Of a stretch of DNA of 64,000 bases, positions 26,201-38,200 are shown piece by piece. The notes beneath the pieces are model-generated. The model worked only from the letters and a program-made list of their open reading frames with translations. It did not search any database and was not told the origin of the DNA. The position numbers and the translations under genes were made by a program. This DNA is from Alligator mississippiensis (Eukaryota; Chordata; Crocodylia; Alligatoridae), in the NCBI RefSeq assembly GCF_030867095.1, contig NC_081829.1, positions 89,861,261 to 89,925,260 of the forward strand, in the 5' to 3' direction. How positions within the stretch are numbered: position 1 is the stretch's first letter; each line of letters starts with the position of its first letter.

Positions 26201-29200
26201 TCACTTATTATTTTTCCATAGTCAAAAAACAGAACAATTCTTCTGTTGCAAAGCACTCAGAAACCCCACAACAGCTCAGGATATTTTTAAAACTACAGAT
26301 TCTTGTTTAAAATGTCTGGGTTTCTTTTATGAATCATGTTTGCACGCTTAACAGTGCTAACATTGTGTGGCACCCCACAGCACCCTGGAAAGGATCTCAA
26401 GGCATGCCAGGATGCCATGGCATTGTGGCTGACAATCTCTGGATTAGACAGACATTTGTATGGGATGATTTTATCAGTTATGATCCTGCCTAGAGCTGAG
26501 GCCTGCAGTAGATGGCCACCTGAGGTCCTTTCCAACCATACTAGTAAGGGAGATAGTTAACAGTGTTAGGCTGAAATCAGGCAGAAGACAGGACAGGGGT
26601 GGCACCTCAGGTGGCCTATACATGTGCTCAGGGCTGGGGAGGGGCTGTATTAATTAGAGCGGCTACCCAACAGTTGCTCTAATTAAAATGGCTCACTATC
26701 ATGTGTATTAAGATCCCCTGCATTTTAAAATGCCAGGGGCACTTTAACTAATGCTCATTCGATGAGGCCCCCACGATAAAGCGCCCCCACGGTCATTTTA
26801 AACATCAAGGGAGGTGGGGAAGGAGGGCTTAATACATGCGATGGTGCGGTGATGCTGGAGTAATTCAAATTAGCACATGGAGCAGAGTGGATAGGCATTT
26901 TTACACACGCAAGCACCGCAGCGCCAGGCGCTTTGAAAAGCTCCCAGGGCTGCAAGGCTTGCAGTTGTATAAGTGGCAAAATGCGTGTCAGCACTGAGAA
27001 AATGGCAGCGGTGCAGTTTTGAACTAAAACACATCAGAGGTGCTTTAGTTCAAAAGTGCACTACCACCATTTTCTGTGCGCTGACACGTATTTCACCGCT
27101 TGTACAACCGCGTGCATCGCAGCATGGTTGGCCTCGGCTCATGTGTGCGATTAATCAAGTCTGCTTCGAAGTGATGGACCTCTGGCGAGTTGCAGGGCAA
27201 AAAAGTATGCGTATAAATGTCCAGTTAGTCGAGTCTGCTCCAAAGCGTTCTAACTAGAACATGAACCAGCATGTCTGTAGGCAGTCTTAGAGACTAACTT
27301 TCCACTACCCCTGCCGCCTTTGACTAATTCTGCTACCCTGCCCTGGTTTCAGCCCTACTATTCTATGATCCTATGTTTGTCATTTAATTTTAATAGGAAA
27401 GAAGAAAGATATTGTCTTGCTAAGGAAGTAGAATTTTTTTTTTTACATGTTGGGAACATTGGCATTCTTTGCAGTAGTAGGTATTTGGACATTAAAATAA
27501 GCGGCTTAAGTCGCACTATGCTCATTTCTGTCGTTTATTCTGCTATTGATGGGATTCTTTTCTCAGAACTGAAAGTACGCAGCGTACAGAAGTGCACTCA
27601 TTATCATTCTAGTGCTGAATAACATCAAACTCCCAACACCGTTGCAAAGAGTGATCAAGTTTCAGCATTAATATAATAATTCCTTTTGTGAAGAAATGGG
27701 AGAAGAATGATGGACTTTATTTTGTTCATTAGCCTCAAGAATTTGTTCATTAAAGGCCCAGTCCTGTCCAGTGAATACCATGAATGCCCATTGATTTCCT
27801 AGTTTTAGGTATTTACAGGCTGTTTTATGCATAACTGTGTGTCTTCTGTAGATGTGATTGTTTATCCTCTCCTAAGCAGCTGTGGACATGCCTTATTTTT
27901 ATAATGTCTGCTAAGAGCTGGGTCTTGGTAATGCTTGTTGGCAGTGCATTCTTCCAGTGAAATTAGGCATTTTTAAACAAACCTAAATAGTTTTTCCAGT
28001 TTTAAAATATGCCTTATTTCAATCCAAGTGTATGTTCCCTTATTCCTGCATGGTGAGAGAGGGTAGTAAGAGGACCTGACTTCCTTTCTCTCTAACGTTC
28101 ATTATTTTATAGGCCATTGTCATCTCATGTCTTATTCATCCCTCTAAACAGCACTGTCTTTTTAACCTCATTTCTATGAAGTGTTTTGTGTCTAATCATT
28201 GGGCTCCTCCTTGTCCTTTGGCCTCTTTCAGTTTTTAAGTCTTTGGCATTTTGAGTTTTGCTTGATATACTTACTAATAAAAAGGTCTGATAGGATCTAC
28301 AGGGATATCCAAGAAATCCATTGGGAGATATAATGCTTTCAGAATAATACCAGAGACTTCTTACATGTGCACATCCAGTGGTCCTGAGTTCTGGGGAAAA
28401 TAATCATTAAATAATGATTCAGGCTATCGGTTTTCATGGTCGTGAAACATACAACACAACGAAGACACTTGGATTTTTCTGTTCCAAAAGAATTGGGAAA
28501 ACAGTGGTTTCTTGTATCTCTTTTTTTTTTTTTAAGAAACTTTTAAAAATGTGGTGTTTTTTTTTCACACTTTTAAAAATGTGTTCATGTTGACCTTCCT
28601 GAAAGACTGGCTCAAACTCATCTGTTATGTTTTGGATGGACAGGAGCCAGTTATTGATCCAGCAAATAGATCCATCCAAATGCGTTCCAGTGCCCCTGCA
28701 GAACCCTATCCGCATCGGTCCGATTGTCTGTGGCTGTCAGAGCGGCTTTTGCAGGGTTTCTATTCAGTGTTTTGAAGGCTAAAGTAAGGACAGCGTTTTG
28801 AAAGTATTTAGCAATCACTGTGAGAGTCACCATTTGCCAAATGTTACTACAAAGCAGCATCTCAAATGACTGCTATTTTCCTATTTTCTCTGTTCTGAAC
28901 ATAAGAGGGGTTTTAGTAACTGTTGTAAGTTCAGTGGCCTGTAGTATTTTTTTTTTAAACACTACAAAGCCTGTATCCTTTGACACCCGTGATACAGGGA
29001 AACGAACAAAATATCAAGATGTTCTGCAGCTTGTTCCTGGTTTGGTCAATATTGTTTGTGACAGCTGCATTTTTTTCTTTAAATATACTGTTATGAGTGT
29101 CTAGCACTAGGGTCAATAGGTGCTATCAAGAACAAGTTTCCTACCTCAAATGGAGCAAGCACTATCTTCCTCCTCTCTGTAAAGTGCCAGGCAAACCTAA

Positions 29201-32200
29201 GACACAATTTATAAAATCTAGACTTTAAAAACAATATATAGATAAAGATGTATAGATATAGAGAGAGACATGTACATGTATATGTGTATATATGTATATA
29301 TATGTCTAGATTTTATGAATTGTGTCTTAGGTTTACCTAGCGCTTGATTCAGCTTGGAAAATAGAGACTAATCCAGGTAAACGGTAAAATTTAGCTGCTA
29401 TGAAATCAGTAGCAGTTGATGCGGTGAAGATTTCACTGAAGTCTGTGTACGATATTGTTCATACATTATTATTATCTATGACAACTGAACTGTGTTAAAA
29501 TTTCCACATCTGTGTTTCTCGGAAATAATTGTGGACCATCGTGGCTTAATGTGCTTCTTGCTTTTGTATAGTGTTCTAGCAGTCTAACTCAGGAGGGTTT
29601 TATCTTTTAAAATCTCCCCTCTGACAACTAACCCTCTGGTGATGTGGTGATGTGCCAGAGGACTGGAAACGGGCCAATGTGGTTCCCTTTTTCAAAAAAG
29701 GGAGGAAGGAGGACCCAGGAAACTATAGGCCCATTAGTCTTACCTCGATCCTGGGGAAGCTTTTTAAGAAAATGATCCTGGCGCATGTCCACGAGGGGCC
29801 AGCAGGGGAGGTTATGCTTAGGGGCAACCAACACGGGTTCATTAGAGGCAGGTCCTGTCAGACCAACCTGGTGGCCTTTGATGACCGATTCGCCAAATCT
29901 CTAGATGCAGGTGTCACGGTAGATATAGTCTTTCTGGACTTTAGGAAGGCCTTCGACACTGTCTCTCACCCAATTCTCATTAAAAAACTAGGAGACTGTG
30001 GCGTCAACACCTACACAGTCAGATGGGTCACTAACTGGCTGGAGGGCTGCACCCAGAGAGTGGTGGTGGACGGGTCTTATTCAACCTGGAGGGATGTGGG
30101 CAGTGGGGTCCCCAGGGCTCAGTCCTTGGGCCTGCACTATACAACATCTTCATCAGTGACTTGGACGAGGGGGTAAAAAGCACCCTGTTCAAATTTGCCG
30201 ATGACACTAAGATGTGGGGGGATGTGGGCATGCTAGAAGGGAGGAATAGGCTGCAATAGGACCTAGACAGGTTACAGGGGTGGGCAGATGAGAACAGGAT
30301 GGGTTTCAACACTAACAAGTGCAAGGTGCTGTACCTGGGGAGGAAGAACCTACTGTGTACCTACAGGCTGGGGAACTCCCTTCTCGTCAGTGCAGAGGCA
30401 GAAAAGGATCTTGAAGTCATTATTGAGGCCAAAATGAACGTGGGCCGACAGTGTGGGGACGCGGTCAGGAAGGCCAACCGCACCTTGTCATGCATCCACA
30501 GATGCATCTGAAGCAGGTCCAAGGAGGTGATCCTCCCCCTCTATGCGACACTGGTCAGGTTGCAGTTGGAGTATTGTGTCCAGTTCTGGGCACTGCACTT
30601 CAGGACGGATGTGGACAACATAGAGAGGGTCCAGAGGAGGGCCACTCGCATGGTCAGGGGACAGCACGGCAGGCCCTACGAGGAGAGGCTACGGGACCTG
30701 AACCTGTTCAGCCTCCACAAGAGAAGACTGAGAGGGGATCTGGTGGCCTGTTACAAACTGGTCAGAGGGGACCAGCAGGCATTGGGAGAGTCCCTGTTCC
30801 CCTGAGCACTACCAGGAGTGACTAGAAATAACGGTCACAAGCTGGCAGAGGGTAGATTCAAGCTAGACAGCATGAACACTAAATAGTACTGTACATAAAT
30901 GATTTGCTGAATGTGTAATTTAAACTAGAGTGAGGCATGAAGGCAAAGCACATTGGTCTGTGCACCTTGTGTGAAATGCAGGAGCCTGTTCAAAAGAGTT
31001 GGTCAGAAAACGGGCTCATATTTCATAATTGTACCAACAATAAAACATACATGTGCAAGCTGTTATGGCCTAACTGTCATGCCTGCCTGATTCTGTCCTG
31101 ATCCTATAACAAAACAGAATTACTAGGAGTCAAAGTTAGTGCCAGGTAGCTAACTTGCATCACTGCAGGATCAGGCAGACAAAAGGGGTGATGTTTGCTC
31201 AACAGCAGCAACTCTCGCCCCTCTTTTAAAGCGTCTAAAACTCATGTTTCTCCAGATGCTGCACTGGATCTCTTTTCCCTTCCCTAGAACATTAATAATT
31301 ACCCAGTATTCCCAATCAGAAATCCAAAGGATTAACCTAGCCTTTATATCAGACTCTTGTGTACAGTCAGGCATTTAATATTTGAAATATACTTACCTCT
31401 CATGACCTCGTTGACATCGCGGCTTACAGGTTGTTCCCGAAGTAGTGGACATCCTGGCATTGTTTTCCCGCCATTTGGGTAAAAATCCAGATGTCCAGAG
31501 GGCTGATTGATTCCAACAGCTGTAAAATGTGATGTGTTCAGTGCTGACTGCCTTCTAAATGGCAGCTGGCAAGCTCGGTGGATTGGTCTCCATGCAAAAA
31601 CTTACCAAAGTCAAAAAACAAGCGACCAGCATTACTGTGAATGACGTCAACAAATTCTGCATCGGAAGGATCCAGCCTGACCTCAGGAGGCGTGGAATGG
31701 AAATAGGGCCCAGCCGGATCCAAGCCTAAGTAGAAAAGGAACGTGCATTGTGATTATTACGTGTACTCTGCTAGATGGGAAAACCTTTTTGTTAGGCGTG
31801 CCACAAATTAGCCCCACACCTTCCCCGAGTGCCTCTCAATCTGCTTTTCTTTCTGCTCCCCTCCCTGTCCTCCCTGCTCAATCTGCCGCTCAGCTTTCAT
31901 CTCCGTGCTCTGTGCTTCCTGCCCCATCTGGTGCTCTGCTTTTTGCTCCATGTGCTGTATTGCCTGTCCCCTCGCTGATCTACTGTGGGCCACCTATGTC
32001 ACTTGTGGCACGTGCGCTGCACATTGGCCACCCCTGTTTCCATGTGTATCATAACCTTTCCAGATTAAGGTCTACATTTTGGGCTATGAACCCAGATTGG
32101 CACTGACAGTGGCAGTTGTCATGATGGGCACAGGCACAATGGTTAGCATCTAAGCGGTAGCGGATGGAGACTTTGTACAGTACTTTTGTGCATATGAATA

Positions 32201-35200
32201 AATCACAGTGCTCTCCAGTGACAGTGAGGCAGTATTGCCTACAGCCGGTTTGCAGCTGAAGTAATACCCCATTCAGTTCTAATGCTAATGTGCCCTTATT
32301 TTTAAGGTGAAGTCCTGGAGTTTTAATCCTAGCTCTCTCTAAGTGAAACACATGATTTTTTTTTTGATTATTGTGCACAGACATGATTTAGGTACAGTGT
32401 TGTTCCTGCATCATTTAGAATTGAGCATAATGTTCGATTGGAAATTACTATAGCTTTCTTTTGAAAGGTCACAACTTGAAATGCTGAAACAAACTGTTGA
32501 ACTGGACTGTTAAGAGTAAATAAGATAATGAATCCTGAATGCTTTAAAAGTCTGCAGCCCCAAGACGAGTAACGGTCCCTAACTTATTCAACTACTGTTA
32601 ACTAATATTTTTCAGCAGAGATAGGAGTTGTGGAGCCCTGTGCCAAGTGGCATGTCCCCCACGCTGGCTGTGTTTTTCCTGCCTTTGCCTTAAGCTTGCC
32701 TGGCTTCCACAGTGCAGGGCTAGAAACACAGCAGAGCTCAGAGAGGTTGGGGGACAGTTAAGAAGTTCAACCTCTGCTGCAATTCAGTCATCCTACTGAC
32801 AACTGAAGCCACATATGGATATGGGGAACTGAAGACAATGTTCTGGCATGTGATGAAGGGTTTGTGAAAAGGCAAGACCCAATTTTACATATAGCCATTG
32901 CTTCTGGTAGTACTTGTCAAGTACAATGTGTGCTCTGGATTCATCAGAAAGCAAGGGGTTCTTGTCCTTGGGTACGTTATCCTCTCTTTAGTCTCACAAG
33001 ATGAAATAGTCTCTGGTACCTGTTATTCGAGCAATGCCTCTCTTCCTTCTTCCTGCTTCACCTGCAGCATGTGCTCCAAGACTGTGACCAATAATGTGGA
33101 TGTTGGCAGGCGTGTATCCGTAATCTCTCTGTTGAAATGCAGGAAAAAGGGGAGGGAGGAAAGTGTGTGTGTATGGTGGGGGGTGATTTTGTGATAATTA
33201 CTGGGTAAGGGGACTGACAGGGAGCGGGGGCTGTTGGGAGCTATATGCAGACACCGTTCCCTGCAGGTGTATCTGATGCTTTGTGCAGCAGAGGCACCCC
33301 ACAAATTAATTTATATGGAAATATATATGGGACATCTGAACTGGAGATGTAGATCTAATTCAGCGGCCCTGAGCCTGCAGCAGTCCTGAGATGACGAATG
33401 CCTTCCTTGCTCACGGCGGTTATGCAGGATTGCCAGCTCTCATGATTTTTGGCATATTCTTAAAGTCTACGCTTTGGGAACATGAAAAACTTAACTCTTC
33501 CTCTTATGTATGTATATAAATATATATATAAAAGAAAGAGCTAAGTTTTTCATATTCCCGAAACGTAGACTTTAAGAACAGCGCAAAAATTTTGAGTGTT
33601 GGCAACACTGGTTATGATCAATTTACTTCCAATGCATACTAGGCCATGACCACAAATTCTGCTCCCCTCCCAAAAGCCTCTGCTGCTTCATGCCTCCGTA
33701 CAACATTTACCTTCTGTGCGCACCAGCAAACCTGGTTCTCACTCCTGGAATCGGTGCAGGGACAGCAAATGGACTTTCCTATGTCCCATGCGCTCTGCAG
33801 TACTCCTGACACCCATCCCCTTCCCTCGAGTGAGGACGGTGAGCCCTGGTGGGGGTGTTTGGATTGCTGTCTGTGCTGTGTTCGTGCTGAGGATGAATTA
33901 GACTTTCTTCTTTGGGGGAGTCAGCTTGTGCCCTTCCACCAGCCTCAGTTCACACTTGCACCAACATGAAATACAGAGCAGTTAAGGCAAGAACGTTTGA
34001 CGCACACCTCTACCCAACGATGGGCCGGTCGGCTTCCTTTTCTAAGGAGACACTACCACCTTGTGGCATATTTGGGTAATTCAAAAGTCGTTTGTAGGAT
34101 CTGTCCAACGTGTTTCATGGTTGTGGCACAGATCCTGCAAACATTAGACACATGCTTAAGTTTCCAGGCATGTCATGATTTATGGTAAAGCATGTGCCCT
34201 AGGTGGTTGCAGGAGTGGAGACTGTAAACACGGCTCTCTTACATAAGGTTATCAGCAACTCTGCTTTTTGTCTATGCCAAGTCAGATCTAAGCATGCCCT
34301 TGGTATTTTTTTAGATCTATTATGAGAGAACTTTAGAGGCTGTAAAGAATATAAAATGAAAGCTCCCCTACACAGCCCATATGATGTGGTTATGCGTCTA
34401 CACATAGCATGGAACGGTGGGTAAATAAGACATCTTTACCTCCAGAAGGTCCATTAAATACTTCAATTCGGCCCCCACAATTCGAATATTGCTGACTGCG
34501 TCCGTGTATATGACATCTGAGCCACCCCTCCAGTCTACGACGATGCAGTTCACATCTTCCACTTGAAACATTAACTGGTGTATGTGAAAGCGAGAGAATG
34601 GAAGAAAAGGATAAATTAAGAGTAATCGAGGGTAAAGCTTGGGATTTAATTAGTAACGTGTTGAAGTTGGCTATGGAAAGAGTATCATTTCAATTATGGT
34701 GCTGGATTTTGTGTCCCGTACCCGTGAACTTAGTCACTGCTCTTGCAAGAAGCTCATGTTAACCTGAAATTCTGCTCCTCTTCTATGACTAGTCCTATTG
34801 AAGTCTATGGTGCAACTTGTGGACCTTTTTCAGCAATTACAATGGTAGGGACCAGACTTCTATTTAGAAACAATAAGATGGAGACCATACGTGACTGAGC
34901 TGCTTTCTCTTCAGATATATTCTCAGAAGAATTGCTATCTGGGTTCCAACCACAAGGCTGGATTTGACTTTCAGTTACCCTAATGCCGAGCAGTTTCTGC
35001 AGTAAATCATAAGATATTTCTTAGAACTTGGGTATGAAAAAAAGCATATGAAGGGCTTAAAAACTGAGATGATTGTTCATTAACATTCATATGATTTAGT
35101 GGGAAACCACATAGTGAATTGTTAAAAAGGAATGGAAGCTGAAATTTTAAACCTGAGTGGAGTAACATTGAAATAAAATACTTGTATTCTACCTTGCACA

Positions 35201-38200
35201 TGTCTATTTGCCAAATGATGTCATTTCTGGTAGAATATCCATGTATAAGAAAACGAGTTGTCCTGTTGGTTCGGAAATTTGAGGCTTTGATAGTTGAGGG
35301 CTTTATGGCAGAAATTTCCTGTATTTAAAAAAAAAAGAAAAAAGAAAAAAAGGAAAACAGCTGAATCCTCTCCTTCAGTGGGGATCTAGGTTATGTTCCT
35401 TTTCCAGTGCCCCACCGGGTGACCTTTGGCATATCATTTCCATTCTGTTCCTGTGTTTTCCCATTTATAAAATGAAGGTGATGGTACTGACCTTTATAAC
35501 ATACTAAGATGTACTCATGAAAAGTGCCATAGAAAATCATGGTAGTATTAAAATGCATCAAATGAACACTGAACATAACACTTACAAGATAGAGATTGAA
35601 GGCTGCATGCATGTTTGTCCTATTTTTCTTTTCTTTTCTTTTCTTTCTCAACCCCTAGTTCTGACTCCTTTAAAAACAAGACAGAATTTCATCCCCTCTT
35701 TCTTTTTGTATTATTAAACACTTTGTGGGCTACAGGGAAGAAATGTCAGGATTATAAGGTTAGAGACCATGGATAAAAATGTATTTGTTGCTAGGGGAAA
35801 CGGGTCTTTTAACTTTTGAATAAAATATTAGTTGAATTTTAGTTTACTTTCAAACTTTGATTTGTACTTGTTTTTTATTAAGATGTATTTACTTGGACAG
35901 TCCAATAAGTGATTGGGGGAAAATGTTAGTTCCTCAGCTCATGCCTTGTCTGCAGTGAAAGGCTGAGAAAGGTCATAGGTTGCATCAGAACTTGCTTTAA
36001 TAAAAAGTATCTGTAACCTTGTTATGTATTAAGTAAAAAGGCAAAAAATGTCACTTTTTCACCATTGTCTATCATTCATTTTTTTTTATTATTAATTTCC
36101 TTCTAATTGAATCGGGACTTGATTGCTTTGGAAGCTGTTTTCCTTCTGCCACAGAGTAGTTCCTAGTCTAGCAAATGCATTGAGTGTGTAAGGCAGCGCC
36201 CTCACTCTGAACACCACCATCCTTTTGAGAAGTCAGATGTAGATGTAGTCTACCCCATTTAAGTGCTTCCTTTTAGGACCGATAAAGGCTATACAGGTGT
36301 AGCAGGCTTACCTTTTGTAGCTTGGGTTGAGTCCCAGGCTCGAGAGTCTGCTGCTTGATTGGTGGAGCCCACCCACCAATCAGGAGGCAGCAAGAGGAGT
36401 GAAGCCATGCCCCTTTCCCGAGGGGAGGGGGAGAGGAGCTCCACGGACCTGATTGTAGACTGCCCTGAAGAGTATATAAAGAGCAGCGTGCCCGGCACGA
36501 GGGGCCATGTGGCGAGGGACTTAAGAAGTGTGGAGCAAGAAAAGCTGGGGAGCTCTCCCCCAGCGGGCAGTAGGCCCAAGGCTCCTGAAGCCGCTACTGG
36601 AGGAGCAGCCTTGGGAGCGGTGCAAAACCACTTGGGCTGTTGATGGCGCACAGGGATGATGCACAGAGACCTGGCCCTGGAAGTGGTGTGAAACCGCTTG
36701 GGCTCATCATGGTGCGTGGTTCGGCATATGGAGTCCAGGCTTTGGGAGCTGCAAGTGGCGGTTCAAGCCTGCAACCCCGGTGAGTGGCCGGGTGTTATGG
36801 TGCGCGGCTCAAAGCATGGAGCCCAGGTTCTGGGAAGCTGCAAGCAGCGGCTCGAGCCTGAAGCCCTGAAGGGCTAGCAGGCCACTCGGTGCATGGGGTG
36901 GCGCACAGAGCAAGGGCCTTGGGAGCCACAGTGCAGCGGCTCAGGACCCATCTCCCGGCAAGCAGCCAGGTCTCACAGTGTGCAGGGTGGCGCAGGGAAG
37001 CAGAGCAAGGAAGCGGCAGAGGCTGCTCAGGTTAGCCACCCAGCTACTGAGTTACTGGGCCCTTGGGTCCCAGAGTGGAAAATGTTTGAGGTGGGCAAAC
37101 CCCAGAGAAAGGGCGGGGTGAGCCACCACCCCCAGGGACCCCATTGAAAGAGAGACCATCTCTTGCCATGGGTCAGACACCATATTAAGGAATAGATGTT
37201 ATTGAGATTGTTTATGTCTGTGCCTTTTATTTTGTAATTTGAAATGTTGTTTTGTGTTGATACTCCTGAAATTGTTTTATTGTGACAGGTAAATAGTGTT
37301 ATCATAGGATAGAGTAATTTCTAAAAAGCACCCTATTAGTTTCTTTGATTGCTAGGTCCCCTAACTGGGTAGAGGTCCATTGATGCATTAAAGAAAGAGG
37401 GACTGTTCCTTTGTAGGAGTAAAATCACTTTTCCCCTGTTAAACTTCGTGTGACACTTTAACTGAGTATGGGTTCCCCACTGGGATGGGGAAGCTGTGGG
37501 TTTATTGTGTATATATTGGTTTTTCCTGGAGATTGTGGTTGGAAGCGATTTTTCCCACGGTGTTATTTAGGGTTTGACCTTGGTTGTTGGTTAATGGTCA
37601 CTGTGTAAATCTATGTATATGATATTTAGTTTTATGTTTATGTATATTCTATGTTAATAAATATTGTAAATAGTTAAGAGCCTGTCTAGAGTCTAACCCT
37701 ATGGAGGAAGGAGGGAACCACGTGTCCGTGATGGTGATCCCTCCCACAACACCCTCACTTCTCACCATGTCCTTGTGATTGGGATCAGGGCACACCCTTG
37801 GGTGTACCTGGGCTACATAGGACTTAATCTGGTAAATACACTTTTGGGGACTTATTGGCTGTGATGCCTGGTAATTAACAGAACCACCTGGATTCATGTT
37901 TTTTGTGCTTCATCCAAGCTTGCTACCTTGTTTGAGTGTACCTCATGCCCTTAATAACAACCTTGATATTCACAGGGCCTACTCAGTTCAAGGTGCGTAA
38001 GCCTTGAGAGAGGTGGTGGCTCCTAGTCAGGTTAAGCAATTTTGCAGTTAAACAGAGTACATTTACATTATAATGGGCCCAAGAGTTTCTATGTATGTAA
38101 AGTGGTTTATGCCCTTATGCAAAGTAACCAACAGACGCAAAATTGGGACTGGCATTGTGTTGTACTTAAGTGAATTATGCACTCAACTGAAATGAATATA

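Noticed and set aside
28434-28860. Minus-strand frames of 93 and 69 codons next to exon 8 as extra lipase exons
   Set aside because: No family similarity, and exons 7 and 8 already join in phase without them.
36289-36651. 120- and 94-codon frames on opposite strands
   Set aside because: They fall in the GC-rich first part of the probable LTR and have no recognisable product.
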